In this document: one piece after another, positions 7,448-13,660 of the stretch | How the letters are laid out: each line of letters begins with the position of its first letter | How positions within the stretch are numbered: the first letter of the stretch is position 1 | NCBI GenBank assembly: GCA_019418545.1 | Contig: DYBQ01000039.1 | Location: 1 to 14,360, forward strand | Direction: 5' to 3' | DNA length: 14,360 nucleotides | From: Clostridiales bacterium | GTDB lineage: Bacteria; Bacillota; Clostridia; Oscillospirales; Acutalibacteraceae | Notes under the pieces: model-generated | The model's database searches: none | Seen by the model: the letters and a program-made list of their open reading frames with translations, nothing else | Told to the model about the DNA's origin: nothing | Position numbers and translations under genes: made by a program

Positions 7448-7477
7448 ACTATATGAACCTTTGGCGGGAAAACATTC
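7448..7477 (-). promoter_or_regulatory. Candidate sporulation sigma-E-type promoter for spoVB
   Basis: On the minus strand GAATGTTT (7470-7477) and CATATAGT (7448-7455) are separated by 14 bp. The Bacillus sigma-E consensus as I recall it is KMATATTT, 13-15 bp, CATACANT; each box here has one mismatch. spoVB belongs to the sigma-E regulon in Bacillus subtilis. The predicted start lies just upstream of the ribosome site, leaving a short leader. Confidence 0.55.
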
Positions 7478-7507
7478 CAGGGGCTGGTATTTTTCCTGGT
7501 ATTCTTG

Positions 7508-7513
7508 TATAAT
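7508..7513 (+). promoter_or_regulatory. -10 box of the prmA promoter
   Basis: A perfect TATAAT at 7508-7513, 21 bases before the ribosome site GGAGG (7534-7538) of prmA. No good -35 box is visible at 16-18 bp, where the bases read about TGGTAT. Confidence 0.55.
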
Positions 7514-7545
7514 ACGGATAAACACAACCGAATGGAGGAAAAGGT

Positions 7546-8463
7546 ATGGACTGGACGGAAGTTACCATTAGTGTGAATGCCAAAGATGTGGACAAGGCGG
7601 GGGACATTGCCAATATGGTAGTTCCCTATGGGATTTATATTGAGGACTATTCTAATTTGGAAGAAGAAGCGTGGGAAATTGCCCACATTGATTTGATTGA
7701 CGAAGACCTTCTGCAAAAGGACCGCAGCAAGGCGCTGATTCATATTTATATTAGCCCCGAGGAAAGCCCGGCAGAAGCGGTAGCCTTTTTGCGGGAAAGA
7801 TATACCGCGGAGGGGATTGAAAACGAGATTTCGTTGGATTCCTGTGTAGAGGAGGACTGGATTAACAACTGGAAGCAGTATTTTAAGCCTATCCCGGTAG
7901 GGGAAAAGCTGCTCATCCGTCCCACCTGGGAGGAAGTACAGGACAGCAGCGGGCGTATTGTGTTGGATTTGGACCCAGGTTTGGCTTTTGGTACGGGTAC
8001 CCATGAAACGACCCGCCTGTGCATGGAATTGCTGGAAAAATACGTACAGCCCGGTATGGATGTTCTGGATGTGGGCTGCGGCAGCGGTATTTTGTCGGTG
8101 GCAGCGCTGTTGTTGGGAGCCGAAAAGGCCGTGGGCGTGGATATTGACGAGCTGGCCGTAAAAACTGCCAATGAAAATGCGGAAATCAACCATGTAACAG
8201 AGCGCTTTACTGGAATCTGCGGCAATTTGACAGATAAGGTCACGGGAAAATATGACATTGTGGTGGCCAATATTGTGGCGGATGTGATTATCATGCTGAC
8301 GAAAGACGTGGAGCAGTTCATGAAGCCGGACACCGTGTATCTGATGAGCGGAATTATCGATACCCGGGAGCAGGACGTATTGTCTGTGGTAGAGCAGCAT
8401 TTTGAAATTATTGACAGAAAAGAAGAAAAAGGTTGGGTAGCCCTGAGCGCTAAGCGGAAATAA
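7546..8463 (+). CDS. prmA: Ribosomal protein L11 methyltransferase
   Basis: A 305-residue class I SAM-dependent methyltransferase that trimethylates amino groups of ribosomal protein L11 in the cytoplasm. The N-terminal ~115 residues are the L11-binding domain, starting WTEVTISV. The linker signature DLDPGLAFGTGTHETT lies at 141-156. SAM motif I is DVGCGSG (175-181) and the acidic ribose-binding residue is in VGVDID (196-201). The catalytic-loop segment is ANIVADV (241-247), the PrmA counterpart of the ANIL motif. The end, GWVALSAKRK, is typical. The ATG has GGAGG eight bases upstream. In many Firmicutes prmA lies beside dnaJ and an rsmE gene; neither is here, so the gene is on its own, followed by repeats and a terminator. 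Confidence 0.96.
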   Translation: MDWTEVTISVNAKDVDKAGDIANMVVPYGIYIEDYSNLEEEAWEIAHIDLIDEDLLQKDRSKALIHIYISPEESPAEAVAFLRERYTAEGIENEISLDSCVEEDWINNWKQYFKPIPVGEKLLIRPTWEEVQDSSGRIVLDLDPGLAFGTGTHETTRLCMELLEKYVQPGMDVLDVGCGSGILSVAALLLGAEKAVGVDIDELAVKTANENAEINHVTERFTGICGNLTDKVTGKYDIVVANIVADVIIMLTKDVEQFMKPDTVYLMSGIIDTREQDVLSVVEQHFEIIDRKEEKGWVALSAKRK

Positions 8464-8485
8464 TGGCGCAGAGCGAAGAAACTTT

Positions 8486-8530
8486 GCCTCCCTCTTGAGG
8501 GAAGTGGCATGCGAAGCGCGACGGAGGGAG
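8486..8530. repeat. Short palindromic intergenic element, first unit
   Basis: Contains the hairpin CCCTC-TT-GAGGG (8490-8501), and an outer pair CTCCCT (8488-8493) with AGGGAG (8525-8530) flanking GTGGCATGCGAAGCGCGACG. The layout resembles dispersed REP-like units that I recall seeing in many gut Clostridia genomes. No second copy is in this window, so repeat status is inference. Confidence 0.55.
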
Positions 8531-8531
8531 T

Positions 8532-8593
8532 CTGTAGAGGCACAGCTATGCGCGTCTACCCTTTTCCCAGGCGGCTAGTATCCGCCCCTACAG
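8532..8593. repeat. Short intergenic element with 10-bp terminal inverted repeats, second unit
   Basis: CTGTAGAGGC at 8532-8541 and GCCCCTACAG at 8584-8593 are complementary in nine of ten positions and bound a 62-bp unit with no reading frame. Its internal GGCGG and CCGCC (8571-8585 area) can also pair. It abuts the first unit directly. It looks like a dispersed non-coding repeat, perhaps a MITE-like or REP-like element; that needs copies elsewhere to be confirmed. Confidence 0.5.
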
Positions 8594-8613
8594 GGTGCTG
8601 GGGCAGCACCCTG
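8591..8613. other. Perfect 10-bp hairpin downstream of prmA
   Basis: CAGGGTGCTG (8591-8600) and its complement (8604-8613) enclose GGG. No T-run follows, so it is not a standard terminator. It shares its first three bases with the end of the preceding inverted-repeat unit. Confidence 0.6.
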
Positions 8614-8624
8614 CAAAATATATG

Positions 8625-8661
8625 AAAAAGGCGCTGTCCTGTATCGGGCAGCGCCTTTTTT
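8625..8661 (+). terminator. Rho-independent terminator of prmA
   Basis: AAAAAGGCGCTG (8625-8636) pairs with CAGCGCCTTTTT (8649-8660), with an inner CC/GG pair possible, and six T close the stem. It isolates prmA from the ECF sigma operon promoter that starts about 20 bp later. Confidence 0.9.
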
Positions 8662-8681
8662 CAAAATTTTTTTGCAAAAGC

Positions 8682-8709
8682 TGAAACTTTTTTGTTTGTA
8701 CCCCGAATA
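8682..8709 (+). promoter_or_regulatory. ECF-type promoter, probably autoregulatory
   Basis: TGAAAC at 8682-8687 followed by a T-rich stretch and, exactly 16 bp later, CGAATA at 8704-8709. The Bacillus sigma-W class consensus is TGAAAC, N16, CGTA; only the third base of the -10 box differs. It lies 25 bp before an ECF sigma start and right after a terminator, as expected for a self-activated sigma operon. Confidence 0.75.
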
Positions 8710-8733
8710 TAAGAACGAGAAGGGAGGGGAAGT

Positions 8734-9276
8734 ATGGATAGGGAAGAAAAGCTCATCCGAAAAATTCTGCGCCGGGGAGACCGCAAGGCAGCCGGGGAAC
8801 TCATCGAGCGGTATTACGACGATATTTTTTATCTGGTAGTCCGGCAGACCGGGGAAAGCCGGGAAACGGTGCTGGATTTGACCCAGGATATTTTCGTCAG
8901 CATGCTTTCCTCCCTGGCCGGATATGACAGCACAAAGGCTGCCTTTCGCACTTGGCTGTATCGCATCGCTACCAATAAAATCGTGGATTGGTATCGCTCA
9001 AAGGTCTATCGTTTCCAGCGGGACAGCGTTCCAATAGAAGAAGAAATCCTGGTTGATTCTCTCAACATTTTTGATGCGCTGGAAGATACGGAAACAGCAA
9101 AAGAAATTCTTCTTCAAATTGAGGTGCTTCCTGCGGAAACCCAGGAAATCCTTCGGCTGCATATTTTTGCAGAACAGACCTTTGATACCATTGCAGAAAT
9201 AATGGACATTCCTTCCTCGACTGTAAAGACCCGATATTATCGGGCAGTGGAAAAAATTAGAAAGGAGCTGGCGTAA
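8734..9276 (+). CDS. ECF-type RNA polymerase sigma factor
   Basis: A 180-residue sigma-70 family protein with only regions 2 and 4, as in extracytoplasmic-function sigmas. Region 2 spans about 22-92: DLTQDIFVSM (48-57) is the core-binding 2.2 segment, and FRTWLYRIATNKIVDWYRS (71-89) covers 2.3/2.4, which melts and reads the -10 box. A loose acidic linker (100-122) is followed by region 4 (125-178), whose helix-turn-helix FDTIAEIMDIPSSTVKTRYYRAVEKIR reads the -35 box. The ATG has GGGAGGGG starting about 12 bases upstream. It directs core polymerase to stress genes in response to an outside signal; the likely first target is its own promoter at 8682-8709. Its stop overlaps the next start by one base (TAATG). 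No regulator with a zinc-binding anti-sigma motif is next to it; a six-TM protein holds that place. Confidence 0.93.
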   Translation: MDREEKLIRKILRRGDRKAAGELIERYYDDIFYLVVRQTGESRETVLDLTQDIFVSMLSSLAGYDSTKAAFRTWLYRIATNKIVDWYRSKVYRFQRDSVPIEEEILVDSLNIFDALEDTETAKEILLQIEVLPAETQEILRLHIFAEQTFDTIAEIMDIPSSTVKTRYYRAVEKIRKELA

Positions 9277-10040
9277 TGAAACCCATAAAATCCCCAACCT
9301 GTTTGGAGCGGCAAAGGGAAATTGATGCGATTTTGGACAAAGCCGATTTGAAAGAACGGCGGTTTATTCCCCTAATGCTAAAAATGCTGAAGGATGTAGG
9401 CCCCATTCATTGTTTCTTGGGCGTAAAATGGGCGCCAGCGTTGTGTGTGCTGGTTGGACTTTTTTGCTGGGGTCTGGTTTCTCAAAAAACCGCGGCAGAC
9501 TATTCTGTAAATTTGAATTATTGTTTGCGGGTGACCATATTTATCCAGCCGCTGCTTTTAACAGGAATCAGCCTGATAGCCTGTATCATCGAAAAATATA
9601 TGAGTGTGTGGGAGATGCGGGCTGTGTGCCGGTATAACGACAAATATCTGCTGGCATTTCGGATGCTGATGATGGGTGTTGTGGGGATGTTCTCCGTTGG
9701 ACTGACACTGCTTTCCGTTCAGTGGGCAGAAGGTGCCATGCTGCTAAAAATCTTTTTGGTGTCGTCTGCATCCTATTTCCTGTGCGGCGCGGTGCTTATG
9801 GCGGCGCTGCGGCTTCTGCCGGAAAAATGGTTTTGGCCGGTGCTGGTTTTCTGGTATGGGCTGGGATTATTCCTGCTAACTAAAAATTATTGGTCTGATA
9901 TGACAAGCTGGATGAACAGAGCTCCTCTGCCGATACTGCTGATAATCGCACTGGGAACCGCAGCCTTTTATTTCTGGCAGACAAGGCAGCTGGCTTTATC
10001 AAAAACTAATGAGAAAATGGGAGGTTATTGGAAATGTTGA
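9276..10040 (+). CDS. Six-TM membrane protein in anti-sigma position, family not recognised
   Basis: A 254-residue protein that I do not recognise. Residues 1-50 are hydrophilic and predicted cytosolic, with a charged helix (CLERQREIDAILDKADLKER, 9-28). Six hydrophobic helices follow at about 52-69, 84-105, 127-148, 155-178, 186-202 and 217-234, with a short basic tail. It overlaps the sigma gene by one base and the ABC ATPase gene by seven, so synthesis of the three is tightly coupled. There is no HxxxCxxC zinc motif of classical anti-sigma factors; Cys9, Cys46, Cys57 and Cys64 are scattered. Two readings fit: a membrane anti-sigma or sensor holding the sigma through its N-terminus, or a membrane subunit of the ABC transporter. 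The position favours the first, the fold leaves the second open. Neither is shown. Confidence 0.8.
   Translation: MKPIKSPTCLERQREIDAILDKADLKERRFIPLMLKMLKDVGPIHCFLGVKWAPALCVLVGLFCWGLVSQKTAADYSVNLNYCLRVTIFIQPLLLTGISLIACIIEKYMSVWEMRAVCRYNDKYLLAFRMLMMGVVGMFSVGLTLLSVQWAEGAMLLKIFLVSSASYFLCGAVLMAALRLLPEKWFWPVLVFWYGLGLFLLTKNYWSDMTSWMNRAPLPILLIIALGTAAFYFWQTRQLALSKTNEKMGGYWKC
10019..10024 (+). promoter_or_regulatory. Ribosome binding site deciding start 10034
   Basis: GGGAGG stands 9 bases before ATG 10034 but only 3 before the in-frame TTG at 10028, so the ATG is chosen. Confidence 0.8.
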
Positions 10041-10897
10041 GTGTACGTCATGTAACAAAAAAATATGGGAATTTTACGGCATTGTCCGATGTGTCGTTGG
10101 AATTTGGCAACGGGGTATATGCCCTTTTGGCTCCTAATGGCGCAGGGAAAACTACACTGATGAAAATGATGGCTACGCTGCTGTTTCCCACCGAGGGGGA
10201 AATTCTCTGGGACGGCACGGAAATCAACCGGCTGGGGGCAAAATATCGGGAAATTCTGGGCTATCTGCCCCAGCAGTTTGGCTATTATAAGAGCTATTCC
10301 CCAAAAAGCTATTTGATGTATCTGGCCGCATTAAAGGGCATGGACAAAAAGACCGCCAAAGCAAAGATTGACGAGGTTTTGCGGGAAGTGGCGCTGGAAA
10401 ATGATGCAAAAAAGCGGATGCGGAAGTTTTCCGGCGGTATGCTTCAGCGGGTGGGCATTGCCCAGGCGCTGCTGAATGACCCCAAGCTGCTGATTCTGGA
10501 CGAACCCACCGCCGGCCTTGACCCCAAGGAGCGGGTGCGATTCCGCAACATGATTTCTGCTATGGGCAGGGACCGGACGGTCATACTCTCCACTCACATC
10601 GTTTCGGACATTGAAAGCATTGCCGACCAGGTAATTTTACTCAAAGACCATCAGGTCATCGGCTGTAATCCGGTAGAAACTATCTGCTCCATGATGCAGG
10701 GGAGAGTCTATGAGACCCGGATTTCCGAAAAGGAGTGGGACGAATTCCAGATGGAGCATTTGGTGCTGGGCGAAAAGCCGGAGCACGGCGAGGTGCTGGT
10801 GCGCTATGCCGGAGAACCGGGGATGCATGACAATCCTGTAGAGCCCAATTTGGAAGATGTATTCCTGTATCTGTATCGGGACGAGAAGAAAGAATAA
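10034..10897 (+). CDS. ABC transporter ATP-binding protein
   Basis: A 287-residue nucleotide-binding protein of the ABC-2/drug-export type. Motifs: Walker A APNGAGKTT (33-41), Q-loop YLPQQFGYY (77-85), signature FSGGMLQR (132-139), Walker B LLILDEP (152-158) with catalytic Glu157, D-loop GLDP (161-164) and H-loop His188 in LSTHIV. Residues 215-287 are a C-terminal accessory part like that of BcrA/NatA-type ATPases. The first Walker A residue is Ala33 instead of the usual Gly, while the lysine and the other glycines are intact, so ATP binding is expected. It powers one or more of the permeases downstream, working on the inner face of the membrane. The ATG at 10034 is chosen over TTG 10028 by ribosome-site spacing. 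It overlaps the upstream gene by 7 bp and is 29 bp from the first permease. Confidence 0.95.
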   Translation: MLSVRHVTKKYGNFTALSDVSLEFGNGVYALLAPNGAGKTTLMKMMATLLFPTEGEILWDGTEINRLGAKYREILGYLPQQFGYYKSYSPKSYLMYLAALKGMDKKTAKAKIDEVLREVALENDAKKRMRKFSGGMLQRVGIAQALLNDPKLLILDEPTAGLDPKERVRFRNMISAMGRDRTVILSTHIVSDIESIADQVILLKDHQVIGCNPVETICSMMQGRVYETRISEKEWDEFQMEHLVLGEKPEHGEVLVRYAGEPGMHDNPVEPNLEDVFLYLYRDEKKE

Positions 10898-10912
10898 GTT
10901 TGCAAGAAGGAC

Positions 10913-10919
10913 AGGGGGA
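10913..10919 (+). promoter_or_regulatory. Ribosome binding site deciding start 10927
   Basis: AGGGGGA stands 7 bases before ATG 10927. The longer TTG frame from 10900 would place it inside the gene, and the paralogues' N-termini align to the ATG. Confidence 0.75.
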
Positions 10920-10926
10920 TGGAGTC

Positions 10927-12225
10927 ATGTTGACTTTTTGTCAGGAGTGCAAGTATATCCTGCGCAGCCGGTTTTTGTGGGTGGTAATGGTGCTGGGAAT
11001 CTTTGTTTACGGTTTTTTCACCTACAATAATTTTAATTTTTCCAAAGATTTGCTGACAGCTTCTTTCCTTTATACACAGGAAAATGGAAAAACATTTTCT
11101 ACACGGGAGGATGCCGAAGCCTACATAAAATTATATCTTCAAAACACGGAAAGCGGGCAGCTGTTGGCGGATGCTTTGGAAAAAGCGGGGCTGGAAGATA
11201 TTGTAGATATGCCAGTGGAAAAAATCATGGACTATCAGAACACACCAGAAATCAGAGAAAAACTGGATAAGCTGGTGGACTCTGACCCGTCATCCCTGTC
11301 GATGATTTATATGTATTTGCAGAATATCCAAACGCCAATTCAAATGGTAGAGCCTTCCACTAATGAAGCTGATTTTGAAGAAGACCCGGAGGAGGAAAAA
11401 GCCTATTGGGAAGAAAGTATGATTCCCAAAACCATGTCTGAGTGGAAAAAAGAATTTTTGATGGAACAGGGATATGAGAATCTGCAAGAGCAAAGCCTTT
11501 TGGGAAAAGAAAACAAGCAGTTTCTTCCTTTTGGCCAAATGTCAATGGGAAGGCGAGACTGGTTTGACTATCAGTTCGGTATGATGGGCTTTGGCCTGTT
11601 ATGGGCTGTTTCGCTGATATTGGCGGGAATTATTGCCGCCCGAAGCCTTGGCGGCAGCTTTCAGAACCATATGCCGGGAATGATGTATACGCAGAAAAAA
11701 GGCAGGAGAACCGCTCTTTACAAAATCCTGTCAGTTACGGCAATGTCCGGCGCGGTATATCTGGTACTTTCCCTGGTATTTACATTGGTTTGTATCTTGG
11801 GGTTCCGGCTGGATTGGTATTGGGATGTTTCCTTGTCCGCCATGACGACAACCCGGTTCCCTATTACCGTTGGCGGCTATTGGCTGTTCCAACTGGGCGT
11901 AGGGTTGGCGGCTGTGCTAATTATGACGCTTATTTTCTGCACAGTCATGCTGTTTACCAGGAGTTTTTATACAGGTTCGGCTATTTCTGTGGGCGTTTCC
12001 CTGCTGTTGTTGGGGTTGATTATGAATGTTCCTGCAGCGCAGAACTCGTTTTTAATAATGGGCAGCCCCATCGGTCTATTTTTGAACGTGGGTAAATTTT
12101 TGCAGCAGGACTTCCTATTTTCCATCCTGCCCCATTTTGAGGGCGTTATGCTGCTGGTTTGGTGCGGCATCGCCGTAGTGCTGGGGACAGTTGGGTTTAT
12201 GAGATTCCGTAAAGCGGCGTTGTGA
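10927..12225 (+). CDS. ABC-2-like permease with large extracytoplasmic domain, paralogue 1
   Basis: A 432-residue permease. It has one TM helix at 16-33, a hydrophilic domain at about 35-215 predicted outside the membrane, then TM helices at about 219-239, 266-293, 321-344, 349-367 and 404-425. Sequence blocks shared with the two following genes are the N-terminus LTFCQECKYILRSRF, the pre-helix QFLPF and WFDYQF (198-217), LAGIIAARSLGGSFQNHM (232-249) followed by YTQKKGRR, ITVGGYWLFQLGVGL (313-327), and FLFSILPHFEGVMLLVW (396-412). The acidic stretch EEDPEEE lies at 151-157. The start ATG 10927 is set by the ribosome site and by alignment to the paralogues. It probably pairs with another copy and the upstream ATPase to move an outside-acting compound such as a peptide or lipid; that is inference from the family and the operon. 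Confidence 0.88.
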   Translation: MLTFCQECKYILRSRFLWVVMVLGIFVYGFFTYNNFNFSKDLLTASFLYTQENGKTFSTREDAEAYIKLYLQNTESGQLLADALEKAGLEDIVDMPVEKIMDYQNTPEIREKLDKLVDSDPSSLSMIYMYLQNIQTPIQMVEPSTNEADFEEDPEEEKAYWEESMIPKTMSEWKKEFLMEQGYENLQEQSLLGKENKQFLPFGQMSMGRRDWFDYQFGMMGFGLLWAVSLILAGIIAARSLGGSFQNHMPGMMYTQKKGRRTALYKILSVTAMSGAVYLVLSLVFTLVCILGFRLDWYWDVSLSAMTTTRFPITVGGYWLFQLGVGLAAVLIMTLIFCTVMLFTRSFYTGSAISVGVSLLLLGLIMNVPAAQNSFLIMGSPIGLFLNVGKFLQQDFLFSILPHFEGVMLLVWCGIAVVLGTVGFMRFRKAAL

Positions 12226-12248
12226 ATTAGCAGGGAATCCGCTTTGTG

Positions 12249-12256
12249 AAAGGAGG
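12249..12256 (+). promoter_or_regulatory. Ribosome binding site deciding start 12264
   Basis: AAAGGAGG, 7 bases before ATG 12264. It lies within the first codons of the longer GTG frame (12246), arguing against it. The identical 14-base leader TTTGTGAAAGGAGG recurs at 13639-13652. Confidence 0.85.
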
Positions 12257-12263
12257 AGAGGTT

Positions 12264-13619
12264 ATGTTGATATTCTGGCAGGAGTGCAAGCATATTTTGC
12301 GCAGCCGGTTTTGGTTGATAATGGTTGTGTTGGCAGTGGCTTTGAGCGTCAATACCGTTTATACAACTTCAGGTTATTTTAAAGCTGTCAATGTCACTGA
12401 TATTTCCATTTCTTATGCGTTTACGGAGAAATACGGGACTTCTTTTACTCAAAAAGATGCAGAGAAATTTGTAAAATATTATATGACAGAAACAGAAGAA
12501 GGGAAGGAACTGATACAGAATATTCAGAAAGATTCCGGTTTGGAAGCGATTTCCCCGGAGGAAATTATCGATGCGTATGATAACGAGCCTTCCCAGATTC
12601 CTGCCAAGCTCGAAGCAGTACTGCAAAAAATGGAAGAGGACGGTCGGGATGAAGAAGCGGAATATTCAAATATTTTATATTATCTGGATATATTGCAAAG
12701 GCCGTTAGAATTGGCAGAAATCAACTCGCTGAATCCAGAAAGCTGTAATATGAAAGAAAAAGCGAAAAGCTGGCTGGAGGAATCTGGAAAATACTTGCCA
12801 AAATGGAAGCAGGATTTGATTTTGGATGGATATGACCGTTTGGAGGAGCGGGTAGAGGAGATTCGGAAAAATGGGGAAAACCATCAGATGCTTCCAATGA
12901 TAATGAGCTCCTATGGAAACAGAGAATGGTTCAGTTTTCAGTTTGCAGGGGGCAGCGCTATAGCTGTCCTGTGGGTATTAGCTTTTGTATTGGCAGGCAT
13001 CGCCGCAGCCCGGAGCCTTGGCGGCAGTTTTATGAATCATATGCAAGGGATGCTTTATACCTGCAAAAACGGCAGAAGGCTGGTCTGGCGTAAAATTCTG
13101 TCGGTGCTAGCCGTTTCGGGAAGTGCCTATGTTTTGCTGTATCTGCTGGTCACGGTTCTCTACATTCCCCTGTTCCGGCTGGATTTGTACTGGAATGTTC
13201 CACTGGCATCCATGGTTGATTACATGGACAGCATTGTTCCCAGAACTGCCATTACCGTTGGCGGATATTGGTGGTTCCAGCTGGGAGTTGGGCTGGGCGC
13301 TGTGGTCATTATGGCATTATTTTTCTCCGGGCTTATGGTACTTACCAAAAACTTTTACGCAGGTTCTGCTATTTCCATTGGGGTCCCCCTCCTCCTGCTC
13401 ATGATGATTTTTATGGAGCCGAACGCCGCAAGAAATTCTCTGTGCATGATGAGCACTCCCATCGGTTTATATTATAATGCAGGGTTATTTTTACAGCCGC
13501 AAAGGTTCCTGTTTTCCATCCTGCCCCACTTTGAGGGCGTTTCCCTGCTGGTTTGGGGCGGATTTGCTGCCATATTGGCCGCATTGGGATTTGTGCGCTT
13601 CCGCAGAGCGTCGCTGTGA
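12264..13619 (+). CDS. ABC-2-like permease with large extracytoplasmic domain, paralogue 2
   Basis: A 451-residue protein built like paralogue 1. TM helices lie at about 15-32, 231-250, 278-305, 337-360, 364-383 and 424-445, with an outside domain at about 35-228. Matching landmarks are LIFWQECKHILRSRF at the start, EWFSFQF (221-227), LAGIAAARSLGGSFMNHM (243-260) followed by YTCKNGRR, ITVGGYWWFQLGVGLG (330-345), and FLFSILPHFEGVSLLVW (415-431). The outside domain differs much more: it shares the FTEKYGTSFTQKDAEKFVKYYM opening pattern (53-74) and the P-EEII turn (98-102) with paralogue 3, but little with paralogue 1 beyond spacing. ATG 12264 is preferred to GTG 12246 by the ribosome site and homology. 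The gap to paralogue 1 is 38 bp, to paralogue 3 is 41 bp. The cargo is unknown. Confidence 0.88.
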   Translation: MLIFWQECKHILRSRFWLIMVVLAVALSVNTVYTTSGYFKAVNVTDISISYAFTEKYGTSFTQKDAEKFVKYYMTETEEGKELIQNIQKDSGLEAISPEEIIDAYDNEPSQIPAKLEAVLQKMEEDGRDEEAEYSNILYYLDILQRPLELAEINSLNPESCNMKEKAKSWLEESGKYLPKWKQDLILDGYDRLEERVEEIRKNGENHQMLPMIMSSYGNREWFSFQFAGGSAIAVLWVLAFVLAGIAAARSLGGSFMNHMQGMLYTCKNGRRLVWRKILSVLAVSGSAYVLLYLLVTVLYIPLFRLDLYWNVPLASMVDYMDSIVPRTAITVGGYWWFQLGVGLGAVVIMALFFSGLMVLTKNFYAGSAISIGVPLLLLMMIFMEPNAARNSLCMMSTPIGLYYNAGLFLQPQRFLFSILPHFEGVSLLVWGGFAAILAALGFVRFRRASL

Positions 13620-13660
13620 TTCGCTGGTATGTGCCCGTTTTGTGAAAGGAGGAAGTTGTT

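Noticed and set aside
7423..8400. A 325-codon open frame on the minus strand
   Set aside because: It is antisense to prmA, which has clear SAM-binding motifs. The predicted protein is rich in His and Gln without any domain, typical of a shadow frame.
8486..8613. CRISPR array or a structured riboswitch
   Set aside because: There are no equal-length direct repeats with spacers, and the block lies downstream of prmA and ahead of its terminator rather than in a leader.
10900..10926. TTG start at 10900 for permease 1, and likewise GTG 12246 for permease 2
   Set aside because: Both extensions consist of the ribosome-site region, and the paralogues align from the internal ATG onwards.
11601..12095. 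A 164-codon + strand frame inside permease 1
   Set aside because: It is out of frame with a clear membrane protein that is conserved in the neighbouring copies; the alternative frame has no domain.
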